Of a stretch of DNA of 11,768 nucleotides, positions 1 to 6,256 are shown one piece after another. The DNA is taken from NCBI GenBank assembly GCA_031279495.1, contig JAITIJ010000036.1:1-11768 (forward strand), given 5' to 3'. Numbering within the stretch: the first letter of the stretch is position 1; each line of letters opens with the position of its first letter. The notes beneath the pieces were generated by a model. The model did no database searches. It was given only the letters and a program-made list of their open reading frames with translations, and was not told the origin of the DNA. This DNA is from Holosporales bacterium. Its GTDB lineage: Bacteria; Pseudomonadota; Alphaproteobacteria; UBA3830; JAIRMZ01. A program made the translations under genes and the position numbers.

Positions 1-7
1 CACACTG

Positions 8-67
8 ACACAAACCTCACGCAGAAAATCAGATGCAAATACTCGTACAGAAAGACTTTGCGGAAGG
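8..67 (+). repeat. Leading module of tandem unit, copy 1
   Basis: This stretch resembles 307-370: both carry an ACACA-type tail, an A-rich segment, an ACTCGT core (41-46 here, 342-347 in the other copy) and a shared GCGGAAGG end (60-67 and 363-370). By eye about three quarters of positions agree. A 2-nt length difference just after ACTCGT would break any shared reading frame, so the conservation is unlikely to be coding. It precedes the 97-nt hairpin element at 123-219 in the same order seen in the second unit. Confidence 0.5.
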
Positions 68-122
68 AGTCCTTGATAATTGCTCCTTGCACATAATTTT
101 CAATGCAAATTCTTATCCGAAG

Positions 123-219
123 CTATAGTAGCCGCGGGGCGATGCCGCGGGGCCCTCATGTCTTCTGTTTATTGAATAAGGTCATGAGGGCGTGGATGTT
201 CCTACACACCACTTACGCA
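123..219 (+). repeat. 97-nt structured repeat, copy 1
   Basis: Copy 1 of a 97-nt element repeated at 454-550 with a constant offset of 331 and no indels; I count 75 of 97 identical positions. Three hairpins can be drawn. The first pairs CCGCGG at 132-137 with CCGCGG at 145-150 (7-nt loop). The second is an 8-bp stem, 153-160 with 183-190, around a 22-nt loop. The third pairs GTGG at 192-195 with CCAC at 209-212. The second stem covaries with the other copy. The element could be a small RNA gene, a cis-acting mRNA structure, or a palindromic mobile repeat; its strand is not proven and + is given only for description. Confidence 0.75.
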
Positions 220-306
220 TGAAACTTCAATACACTCACCTGTATTCCATTAGTAATTGCAATATGGCTGAGACGACACAATCGTAGGTTGTGTATATCG
301 ACACAT

Positions 307-370
307 CTACACACCGCTTACGAACAAAACCCAATACAAACACTCGTTCGGAGAAAAACTTCGCGGAAGG
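307..370 (+). repeat. Leading module of tandem unit, copy 2
   Basis: Second copy of the module at 8-67. It begins with a tail (CTACACACCGCTTACG, 307-322) almost identical to the 3' end of the 97-nt elements, then ACTCGT at 342-347 and GCGGAAGG at 363-370. A short imperfect hairpin upstream (ACACAA 276-281 with TTGTGT 289-294) sits where the main stem would be in a complete 97-nt element, but CCGCGG is absent. This suggests a degenerate third copy in front of the module. Between this module and the next full element lies a purine-rich run (about 384-419). Confidence 0.45.
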
Positions 371-453
371 AAAAGAAATAACGAATGGATAAAAAAAGGA
401 AGGAAGAGGAAAGAAATAGGAACAGCTTTTAAGGTGACACCTAATACCAAACT

Positions 454-550
454 CTATAATAGCCGCGGCGCGATGCCGCGGGGCCTTTGTGACATTAATC
501 TATTTGGTATAGCCACAAAGGCGTGGATACTCCTACACACCACTTACGCA
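454..550 (+). repeat. 97-nt structured repeat, copy 2
   Basis: Copy 2 of the element at 123-219. CCGCGG at 463-468 pairs with CCGCGG at 476-481, the 8-bp stem is 484-491 with 514-521, and GTGG at 523-526 can pair with CCAC at 540-543. Relative to copy 1 the stem differs at three base pairs, each by a double substitution that restores pairing. The loop 492-513 differs at 12 of 22 positions. A TATAAT hexamer occupies 455-460 (TATAGT at 124-129 in copy 1), which would fit a promoter -10 for a plus-strand transcript. The only nearby -35-like string, GTGACA at 434-439, is spaced 15 nt, so the promoter is speculative. Confidence 0.75.
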
Positions 551-625
551 GAAAACTTCTAAAAGACATACTTATACTAAGCGCGGTATTACTGCACATA
601 ACTGTAGAATCGGAGTTATTCTATA

Positions 626-653
626 AAGGAGCGAGAGCGCAGCTACGCTCCCT
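626..653 (-). terminator. Possible intrinsic terminator after tolR
   Basis: On the minus strand a GGAGCG/CGCTCC stem (646-651 with 628-633), extendable by A-T pairs across one bulged base, is followed by TTTAT. It lies about 140 nt beyond the tolR stop. The U-tract is short, so this is a weak candidate for the end of the tolQR transcript; no better hairpin lies between it and tolR. Confidence 0.3.
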
Positions 654-789
654 TCGCATCAGTGTGAACAAAAACACAACCGCACAGATCCGTCATTTCC
701 ATAGTTTACTCGCACCCCAACACATGCATTTTAAAGAATTATGTATGTTCTTCAAAAACAACAGGCTGCGTAAAGGTTTTCCGGCACCG

Positions 790-1230
790 CTATCGTGTTG
801 TCTTCTTCGGTGTTTCTGCGACTAGAACAATGTGTTTAAATCCAGCACGGCTGATAAGACTCATGACCTCAAGAATGCGACCATACGACAACTGTTGGCT
901 CCCTTGGATATAAATGCGTGTGTCAGCATTAGCGTGAGTAATTGCAAGCAATTTTGGAGCAAGTGTCTCTAAGTCCAAACGTGTATCGCCGTGTTGTCCG
1001 CTCAGAAAAATATTTCCGTCTGCTGTGACGACGATATTAAGAGGTACCTCTTTCTCCACAAGGGTTGGCGCATGCGCTTGTGGCAGATCGACTTTAACGC
1101 CGACATTTAAAATAGGGGCCGTCACCATAAAGAGCACTAAAAGGACAAGCATCACATCGACAAAAGGAGTAACGTTGATGTCACTGATAGGCCGCCGCTT
1201 TAAGTGCCGCAAAGAACGTGTGCGTCTCAT
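790..1230 (-). CDS. tolR: TolR/ExbD-family proton-channel subunit
   Basis: TolR works with TolQ in the inner membrane, using the proton motive force to energise the Tol-Pal envelope machine during cell constriction. The 146-residue protein has a basic cytoplasmic N-terminus (residues 1-14), then the family signature DINVTPFVDVML at 17-28. Asp25 in this segment corresponds to the essential membrane aspartate of TolR/ExbD. A single membrane helix follows to about residue 42. The rest is a periplasmic domain of usual size, with the typical VPLNIVVTADGNIFL beta segment (63-77). The start ATG shares ATGA with the tolQ stop, so the two are translationally coupled. ExbD is the alternative, but the context and the TolQ sequence favour TolR. 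No tolA follows downstream. Confidence 0.9.
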   Translation of the reverse strand: MRRTRSLRHLKRRPISDINVTPFVDVMLVLLVLFMVTAPILNVGVKVDLPQAHAPTLVEKEVPLNIVVTADGNIFLSGQHGDTRLDLETLAPKLLAITHANADTRIYIQGSQQLSYGRILEVMSLISRAGFKHIVLVAETPKKTTR

Positions 1231-1976
1231 GTGATTATTTTTTCTTCAATCTGACGAGATAAAATAACTAAAAATTCGTCAATGAAGCCATCCAATCGCG
1301 CTGCATATATGTCTACTTCTCTGGATAACTTGTTGTACGCAATGACCGATGGAATACAAGCGAGGAGTCCCAAAGCCGTGGTAAATAGTGCTTCAGCTAT
1401 AGCCGGCGCCACCGTGGCAATACTAGCGTTTTGTTCTAGACCGATAGATTCAAAGCTTGTCATAACGCCCCACACCATGCCAAATAACCCGATGAAAGGA
1501 GTTGAGGAGCTAACAGTAGCCAGGAAAGGAATCCCTTTTTCAATAGGTCTCATTTCTTGTGTGGCTGTAAGACTCATCAAGCGCTCAATGCGCTCTTTAA
1601 GAGATTTCTTTATGTCAAAAGGAGCATTAACAAGACCTTTATCAAGGGCACGCTTCCATTCGCGCATAGCAACAACAAATACCGCAGAACAAGGATCATC
1701 AGGAGAATCACCAATGTGCCCATACAAAGCATCCAAAGAAGTGCCAGACCAAAAAGCTTTCTCAAAACGACGGGTATAATATTTCACCCGACGTAGATGC
1801 ATAAGCTTAGAGAAAATAATTGTCCAGCTCCAGAAAGAAGCGGCAAGCAATACAAGAATAACGCACTGTATGGCAATGGATGCGCTGAGAAACATACTCA
1901 GAAAAGACAGCACACCAGAATGCTGAGCAGCAGTGGAAGCGACGTTAATGGTAGCTGTAGCGGTTGCGGGGTCCAT
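1227..1976 (-). CDS. tolQ: TolQ/ExbB-family proton-channel subunit
   Basis: TolQ is the multi-helix stator-like subunit that surrounds TolR and forms the proton pathway of Tol-Pal. The 249-residue protein has the expected layout: a first membrane helix at about 33-55, a charged cytoplasmic stretch with an LRRVKYYTRRFEKAFWSG-type motif (61-78), then two helices. These carry the family motifs STPFIGLFGMVWGVM (158-172) and PAIAEALFTTALGL (191-204). Thr159 and Thr199 or Thr200 match the polar channel threonines of the family. The N-terminal MDPATA-type start resembles alphaproteobacterial TolQ as I remember it. The ATG at 1976 has only a weak AGG upstream. A terminator-like hairpin and a TTGACA lie between the gene and the tRNA. 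Confidence 0.92.
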   Translation of the reverse strand: MDPATATATINVASTAAQHSGVLSFLSMFLSASIAIQCVILVLLAASFWSWTIIFSKLMHLRRVKYYTRRFEKAFWSGTSLDALYGHIGDSPDDPCSAVFVVAMREWKRALDKGLVNAPFDIKKSLKERIERLMSLTATQEMRPIEKGIPFLATVSSSTPFIGLFGMVWGVMTSFESIGLEQNASIATVAPAIAEALFTTALGLLACIPSVIAYNKLSREVDIYAARLDGFIDEFLVILSRQIEEKIIT

Positions 1977-2013
1977 GAACTTGCCTATGTTTTGCCTATC
2001 TTAGCGCTTGCAC

Positions 2014-2019
2014 TGTCAA
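2014..2019 (-). promoter_or_regulatory. Candidate -35 box for tolQR
   Basis: A perfect TTGACA reads on the minus strand immediately after the U-run of the putative tRNA terminator and 37 nt before the tolQ ATG. No good -10 hexamer sits at 16-18 nt spacing (the best strings are GC-containing), so this is only a partial promoter match. Confidence 0.25.
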
Positions 2020-2020
2020 A

Positions 2021-2052
2021 TAAAAACCACGTTCATCATGTAAACTTGGTGG
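2021..2052 (-). terminator. Intrinsic terminator overlapping the tRNA 3' end
   Basis: On the minus strand the last bases of the tRNA (CCAC) can pair with GTGG at 2027-2030. An inner GTTTA/TGAAC stem (2041-2045 with 2031-2035, one G-U pair) closes a 5-nt CATGA loop. The hairpin is followed by TTTTTATTT. It would end the rplI-tRNA transcript just after the encoded CCA and separate it from tolQR. The stem has an internal loop and is of modest strength. Confidence 0.45.
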
Positions 2053-2122
2053 AGCCGAGGGGGATCGAACCCCTGGCCTCGACATTGCGAACGTCGCGCT
2101 CTCCCAGCTGAGCTACGGCCCC
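2047..2122 (-). tRNA. tRNA-Ala, anticodon CGC
   Basis: The minus strand folds into a complete 76-nt cloverleaf with an encoded CCA. The acceptor stem is GGGGCCG with CGGCTCC, and contains the G3-U70 wobble pair that identifies alanine tRNAs. The D stem is GCTC/GAGC. The anticodon stem CGACG/TGTCG has a G-U closing pair and the loop TTCGCAA, giving anticodon CGC for the codon GCG. A 5-nt variable loop and the T arm AGGGG-TTCGATC-CCCCT follow, with discriminator A. It begins 34 nt after the rplI stop and may share its transcript. CGC is a minor alanine isoacceptor, so a TGC-anticodon alanine tRNA is expected elsewhere in the genome. Confidence 0.97.
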
Positions 2123-2156
2123 ACATGCCACATGGTTCTTGATGCGAGCTAGAAAG

Positions 2157-2678
2157 TCAAGGGAGGGGAGGAGGCGCCTCTTGGCTCTGCTTCTTCCGAT
2201 TCTGATACTGTTCTTGCTGTGCCGTAGCCTCTTCTATAGAAGGAGCGATATTGACGAAAATATTTACATGAACTTCGGCATGAAGAGAGACGGAGACTTC
2301 AAAAACACCCACTTCCTTAAAAGGTTGTGATAAAAGCACCTGACTGTGCGCAATATTATTTCCCAAAGCGCTAGCGATATCACGAACAGTTACAGATCCG
2401 TATAAGCTGCCTTTTTCGCTGGCTTGGCGCACAATAGACACCCATGTTCCTTCAATAGAAGTCGCAACTCCTTCTGCCGCTTTCTGCCGTTCTTGATAGA
2501 GCGCGGCGAGATGCTCTTTCTGTTGTTCGAAATAAGCGCGTTCTTTCTCTGTTGCTCTCAACGCAAGTTTTTTCGGCAGCAAATAATTGCGTGCATAACC
2601 TGGTTTGACATTCACGATCTCTCCCATGCTGCCAAGCTTGCCAATTTTTTGCAAAAGAATCACCTGAACCTGCCGCAT
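2157..2678 (-). CDS. rplI: 50S ribosomal protein L9
   Basis: L9 binds 23S rRNA near the base of the L1 stalk and helps maintain reading-frame fidelity. The 173-residue protein shows the N-terminal RNA-binding domain with the diagnostic signature GKLGSMGEIVNVKPGYARNY at residues 13-32, then LLPKKLA. A long charged connecting helix (about 41-75) and a C-terminal domain containing KGSLYGSVTVRDIA (89-102) follow. The last about 25 residues are a glutamine- and proline-rich tail, as often seen in variable form in alphaproteobacterial L9. The ATG at 2678 has a good ribosome site (GAGGA about 7 nt upstream) and lies about 30 nt after a strong promoter. In relatives the gene usually follows rpsF and rpsR; neither is adjacent here. 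Confidence 0.96.
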   Translation of the reverse strand: MRQVQVILLQKIGKLGSMGEIVNVKPGYARNYLLPKKLALRATEKERAYFEQQKEHLAALYQERQKAAEGVATSIEGTWVSIVRQASEKGSLYGSVTVRDIASALGNNIAHSQVLLSQPFKEVGVFEVSVSLHAEVHVNIFVNIAPSIEEATAQQEQYQNRKKQSQEAPPPLP

Positions 2679-2714
2679 CTCTTTTCCTCAATTTCGAGTC
2701 ATACGCAAAGCAGC

Positions 2715-2743
2715 ATTATAGATGGAATTGCTGCAAGTGACAA
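2715..2743 (-). promoter_or_regulatory. Sigma70-type promoter for rplI and tRNA-Ala
   Basis: On the minus strand TTGTCA (2738-2743) and a consensus TATAAT (2715-2720) are separated by exactly 17 nt. The predicted start near 2708 gives a leader of about 30 nt that contains the rplI ribosome site. It lies in the short gap after the glycosyltransferase stop at 2762. This makes rplI-tRNA an independent transcription unit. Confidence 0.75.
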
Positions 2744-2761
2744 TCGCCTCAGCTAATGCTT

Positions 2762-4222
2762 TTAAGATGGGAAGCGACTTTTCAGTAAGATTGCTTCTCG
2801 GTTTTCAGTAATTTTATAAAATGTTCCAGGGAACATCGTTTCAATCGCTGGGATGTCTTGCGCATGAACGAGAAGAAATAGAGATGATTGACGCATCACA
2901 GGACGAAGTGCTTCTAAAGAAGGATAGGAAGAGCCCGGAATGCGTTTCAATCCATAAGCCAGGTCTCGGCTTCGATCCCCTATAATAGTTATCGGGACAC
3001 CGTAATAAAACGCAAAAGCAGAGAGATTCTCAAACCGAGCATAGCAGTAAACAGGACACGCTGGGTCTTTTAAGGCAATCTTAGCAAGCGCTTCAGATGA
3101 ATGCTGAGAGAGATCGTAAGAGCTCCCACTCAGAAAATACATAAGGCTTAGACAAAAACACACAGCTGTGCTGTATATTGTGCGGCTTCGCACCTTTAAA
3201 CGCAAAGCAAGTAAAATACAGAGAAATGGATGCACAACAAGTAAATAATAGTTTGCTTTTGCAACAGAAAAAGAGAAAAAGAGAAACGGTACACATACAG
3301 AAATCAAAAGAAATCGTTCAACAGCAGAACACGATCGAACAAGACGAATTTTTCCTAGCGAGAACGCAGTCCACGGCAAAAGCTGGATCAATAAACGTGG
3401 AATATAATACCAAAATGGCCCCGTATAGTAGTCATGCGGTTCACGTCGTCCAAGAAAACGCAGAATGTGCTCGTTTACAAAATACATCCAAGCAAAATCT
3501 GGATCTGCATATATGGCCAGCACATGCCAAGGGACAGTAACACAGAAAAAAACAAGTAGTCCTATAGGATTAAACAAACTCTTCCAACGAGACCACTCTT
3601 TTTCTACGGTAAAAAACACACACAGAATGCTTCCCATCAACACACAAGAAATGAAGCCTTTTGTTAGAATGGCAAGCCCTAGGCTTCCGTAGCAGGCATA
3701 AAGGAATAGCGGGCGTTGTGTTTCCCACCAACGATAGAAAAGCAAGAGAGCCGCAGAGAACGTAACAGCAAACAAACCCTCCATATACACAACCCGGCCA
3801 GAGATAAGTCCTCCAACACTACACGCGTATAACACCATCGCCCTATACCGTGCTTGTGCTGTAGCACAGCAAGCATTTACAAAATAAGATAGAATCGCAA
3901 CCGTTCCTAAGACGGCTAAAGATGGCACAAGGCGCGCAGATGCAGCGCTTATGCCTAATAGTTCGAAACTAGCCGCTATTAACCAAAACAGAAGAGGTGG
4001 CTTTTCGATATAAGGTACACCATTAAGATGCGGAATAATCCAAGAAGACCGTCCTTCGGCCATTGCGCGCGCAATGCTGGCGTAAAGGCCCTCGTTATTA
4101 TCGAGTAGGGGGTACGCTCCTTGGTTCCACAGTACCGAGGAGATGACCGTTCCCCAAGCTATACCCTTTTCAAGATTGGAAAGAGACACGCATTCCCCAC
4201 CGAAGAGTGGATGTTTCCTCAT
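2762..4222 (-). CDS. GT39/ArnT-like membrane glycosyltransferase
   Basis: This looks like an inner-membrane glycosyltransferase of the PMT/ArnT fold. Such enzymes transfer a sugar from a polyprenyl-phosphate donor to lipid A, another glycan or a protein on the periplasmic face. The first loop carries the family pattern: LLDNNEGLYASIARAM (39-54), whose acidic pair D41/E44 matches the catalytic region, then NGVPYIEKPPLLFW (67-80). Many hydrophobic segments follow across the 486 residues, with a small soluble C-terminal part. The acceptor and donor cannot be told from sequence. The ATG at 4222 has no visible ribosome site and overlaps the previous gene by 53 bp. A GTG at 4189 preceded by GGGGA would shorten it by 11 residues, reduce the overlap to 20 bp, and may be the true start. 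A role in envelope glycan decoration is inferred. Confidence 0.82.
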   Translation of the reverse strand: MRKHPLFGGECVSLSNLEKGIAWGTVISSVLWNQGAYPLLDNNEGLYASIARAMAEGRSSWIIPHLNGVPYIEKPPLLFWLIAASFELLGISAASARLVPSLAVLGTVAILSYFVNACCATAQARYRAMVLYACSVGGLISGRVVYMEGLFAVTFSAALLLFYRWWETQRPLFLYACYGSLGLAILTKGFISCVLMGSILCVFFTVEKEWSRWKSLFNPIGLLVFFCVTVPWHVLAIYADPDFAWMYFVNEHILRFLGRREPHDYYTGPFWYYIPRLLIQLLPWTAFSLGKIRLVRSCSAVERFLLISVCVPFLFFSFSVAKANYYLLVVHPFLCILLALRLKVRSRTIYSTAVCFCLSLMYFLSGSSYDLSQHSSEALAKIALKDPACPVYCYARFENLSAFAFYYGVPITIIGDRSRDLAYGLKRIPGSSYPSLEALRPVMRQSSLFLLVHAQDIPAIETMFPGTFYKITENREAILLKSRFPS

Positions 4223-5765
4223 CGGTAGGATAATACAGAACCAATACTTTCGTGGCTACAGGGAGACCTTCCCGCAAGACAGAGGGACCAGAGCGCAACT
4301 CCGCGCAAATGCCAGAAGAAAAGCAAAAATGCCATTCCTTTGTTTCTGAAAGACGACAAGAAAGGCAAGCATCTTGCAAGCAAAACTCTCCTTTATCGAA
4401 AAAAGTAAACAACAAAGAAGTCGAAAATCCCGGAGGTGACGACAACGTCTCTTCTCCACGCAAGCTCCCATCTTCAGAAACAAACAAAAGATTGCGCTTT
4501 AAACAAAAGGGTTCTCCCTCAAGATGCCAACGAGCCAAGCCTCGTATCCAGTATTTCCCTTTGTCTTGCTGCATTTCAAGCAGCGGCAAGACGCGTGCAC
4601 TCGTTGTAGACGTATAAGAAGCTCCGTGGAAAGCATCGTTCATTACATGTATTTGCCCTCCCAAGATAAGCCGCTTCTCTTGGTAGCTGTATTCTGTATT
4701 CAAAGGAGAAAAGGCCTTTTTTGTGGATGGCGAAAAAGCCTCCTTCTGAACAAGAATCATATGATTGGCAGTTTTAATGGACAAAAATCGAGGAGCAACA
4801 CGAGCCACCGCTGTATGCGGAGAAGGGATATGCGCACGCACTAAAGCTAAGGCAACGATGTCTTTCTTGGGGATGTATTTGCTTCCTAATAAACTGAGAC
4901 TGCTATCCGGTTGTTGCAAAAGGCGCAAACGCTCTGCAAAACACCGCGCCATCTCATCCAGAAGTCCTTTTGGGGGAAGCGCATGAACTCGCCCTAATGC
5001 CGTACGGATATCGATGAGCAATCGCAGTGCTTCTAAAAGCTCCCATGGATAGCCATCTTCAAGAGAAACGTTTTTCTCTAATGCTAAACAAAAATCAGTG
5101 ACAGTTTTTGTTAAAAAATGCCCTGCACGACCATAAAGAGCAACCGTTGTACATAAAACACCTTTAGCAAGGTGAAGATCCATGAGCTGGACGTTATCAA
5201 GGGTTGTTGTGCGGCGCAGATACCTGTATTGTTTCACTAAACTTTTCAGAAAAACATGTCTGAAGGATGCGTCCGCTGTTCTGGCAACAAAGCCGTAAGC
5301 ATGAACCCAAGCGGAGAGGCGCTTACTAAGAATGTTAGGATGCCAGACCAAAGGTGAGATCTTTGAGAAACGCTCAATCCAAGAAAAAACAAGGTTTCTT
5401 GCAAGCAGGCGTTGAGGCGTTGTACCGATCGTAACAAGAATACTGAGCCAAGAAAACTCGTGTAGTTCGGCTTTTTCTTCTTCTGTTAGTCCAGACATAG
5501 CCCAAAACGTCTCTGGACATTCAAAGCAGAGGGAACGGCCACTACATAACAAAGCAAATGTATTCTGAAAGGCCTCAGAAATAGCATATTCCGTTGGCCA
5601 TGCTTGCGGTATTTCTACTTTCAGTGTTTTTGGTGTTGTTCCCGCCAAAGTTAGAGCATAGGCCGGCACACGCGCGCTTAGGCGATGCGTCTTCGATGAA
5701 AAGACGTGTAATGACGTGTAAATCTTGCGCGCAATGGCCATGTTATGCAGCATAGTGGATCCCAT
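4170..5765 (-). CDS. Divergent heparinase II/III-like protein
   Basis: The 531-residue protein matches the layout of the heparinase II/III family common in alphaproteobacteria: an alpha-helical toroid followed by a beta-sandwich domain. Recognisable blocks are LTLAGTTPKTL (39-48), LHEFSWLSIL (101-110), RNLVFSWIERF (123-133), VWHPNILSKRLSAWVHAYGF (140-159), FRHVFLKSLVKQYRYL (168-183), and in the sandwich half LKRNLLFVSEDGSLRGEETL (422-441). The family is named for polysaccharide lyases, but the alphaproteobacterial branch has no firmly known substrate. The histidine-containing motif that usually opens the sandwich domain (AHAGT-like) is not visible; the corresponding stretch (about 350-372) is altered, so activity may be lost or changed. 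Its start is uncertain: ATG 5765 is the longest frame, while ATG 5741 follows the TAA of the small upstream frame by one base. It overlaps the glycosyltransferase. Confidence 0.72.
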   Translation of the reverse strand: MGSTMLHNMAIARKIYTSLHVFSSKTHRLSARVPAYALTLAGTTPKTLKVEIPQAWPTEYAISEAFQNTFALLCSGRSLCFECPETFWAMSGLTEEEKAELHEFSWLSILVTIGTTPQRLLARNLVFSWIERFSKISPLVWHPNILSKRLSAWVHAYGFVARTADASFRHVFLKSLVKQYRYLRRTTTLDNVQLMDLHLAKGVLCTTVALYGRAGHFLTKTVTDFCLALEKNVSLEDGYPWELLEALRLLIDIRTALGRVHALPPKGLLDEMARCFAERLRLLQQPDSSLSLLGSKYIPKKDIVALALVRAHIPSPHTAVARVAPRFLSIKTANHMILVQKEAFSPSTKKAFSPLNTEYSYQEKRLILGGQIHVMNDAFHGASYTSTTSARVLPLLEMQQDKGKYWIRGLARWHLEGEPFCLKRNLLFVSEDGSLRGEETLSSPPGFSTSLLFTFFDKGEFCLQDACLSCRLSETKEWHFCFSSGICAELRSGPSVLREGLPVATKVLVLYYPTDEETSTLRWGMRVSFQS

Positions 5766-6048
5766 GCAGTGAGCGCATTTTATCAGAAACTTTAGAATAG
5801 TTTGGAGATAACCTGTGAAACGATTCTATCATACAGATTCTTTTCTTCGCGCTTTCAAGAAAGCAAACTCTACTTCTAGAATGAGAGCGGACTGTTTTCA
5901 ATAAAAAGGCAAACAAAGCAAATGGTTCTCTGTTGCGCATGACGCCTTTCTGTGTACTTTCAAAAAGTAAATAGTACGTTAACAATGCTCCTCTCAACGA
6001 AAATTCCTTATAATCTTTCTCGTAAAATTCCATGCAAAGAAAAGTTAT
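5743..6048 (-). CDS. Doubtful small ORF with SD before ATA
   Basis: A frame of about 101 residues (96 if it begins at ATG 6033) ends with TAA one base before ATG 5741 of the heparinase-like gene, which looks like coupling. A perfect AAGGAGG (6055-6061) lies 6 nt before an in-frame ATA at 6046-6048. From ATG 6033 the same motif is 21 nt away, too far for normal use. The frame stays open up to a TGA at 6094-6096 but contains no ATG, GTG or TTG before 6033. I recognise no family: the first half is hydrophobic/aromatic (ALLTYYLLF) and the second half basic. It could be a real gene using a rare ATA start, a gene whose start was lost by mutation, or a leader frame. Confidence 0.35.
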   Translation of the reverse strand: MTFLCMEFYEKDYKEFSLRGALLTYYLLFESTQKGVMRNREPFALFAFLLKTVRSHSRSRVCFLESAKKRICMIESFHRLSPNYSKVSDKMRSLHGIHYAA

Positions 6049-6256
6049 AAAACGCCTCCTTAATAGACTCTGTAAGACGATACAGAACGTTTGTCAACAA
6101 GAAAAAACCGGACAAACAAAAGTTGCGCAAAAATTCCATAAAGGAAGGATCAAAGCAAAATCTGTTTAGTATGTTCCTCAATCTTACTGATTGGAGATCT
6201 CGCTAACTTCGCGCCATTCTTTACTAAAGAGAAAAGCATGCGTGAAATACTTCTTT
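5766..6256. other. 490-bp gap between secretion and envelope genes
   Basis: No convincing full-length gene lies here. Besides the doubtful frame ending at 5743, it holds a 29-codon minus frame at 6150-6239 (ATG to TGA, weak ribosome site, no recognised family). It also holds a 7-bp inverted repeat, GTTTGTC (6089-6095) with GACAAAC (6111-6117), whose inner arm overlaps a TTGACA. No hairpin with a clear U-tract follows the upstream gene's stop at 6257. The stretch could be the remnant of a lost gene. Confidence 0.5.
6069..6097 (-). promoter_or_regulatory. Candidate promoter before the small ORF
   Basis: The minus strand shows a consensus TTGACA (6092-6097), a 17-nt spacer and TACAGA (6069-6074), which matches the -10 consensus at only three positions. 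Transcription would begin near 6062, placing AAGGAGG almost at the 5' end. It could serve the heparinase-glycosyltransferase genes. The -10 is weak. Confidence 0.3.

Noticed and set aside
8..370. Repeat modules as protein-coding repeats
   Set aside because: Short translations of the two modules look alike, but a 2-nt indel just after ACTCGT shifts the frame and stops follow soon. The conservation fits a nucleic-acid element better.
123..550. CRISPR array
   Set aside because: Only two full copies 331 bp apart with a long, internally diverged element and no regular short spacers or cas genes.
523..825. Plus-strand 100-codon frame beginning in the second repeat
   Set aside because: It starts with GTG inside the structured repeat without a ribosome site, overlaps the end of tolR and shows no family features. 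The matching frame in copy 1 (from 192) stops after 31 codons, so the shared start reflects the repeat rather than a gene.
1282..1779. Plus-strand 165-codon frame opposite tolQ
   Set aside because: It is a shadow of tolQ, whose family motifs are unmistakable on the minus strand.
4252..4617. Plus-strand 121-codon frame inside the heparinase-like gene
   Set aside because: Antisense shadow; low-complexity basic product and no ribosome site, while the minus frame has family blocks.
6150..6239. 29-codon minus-strand ORF
   Set aside because: It has an ATG and a stop, but only a weak ribosome site and no recognised family; a frame of this length is expected by chance.
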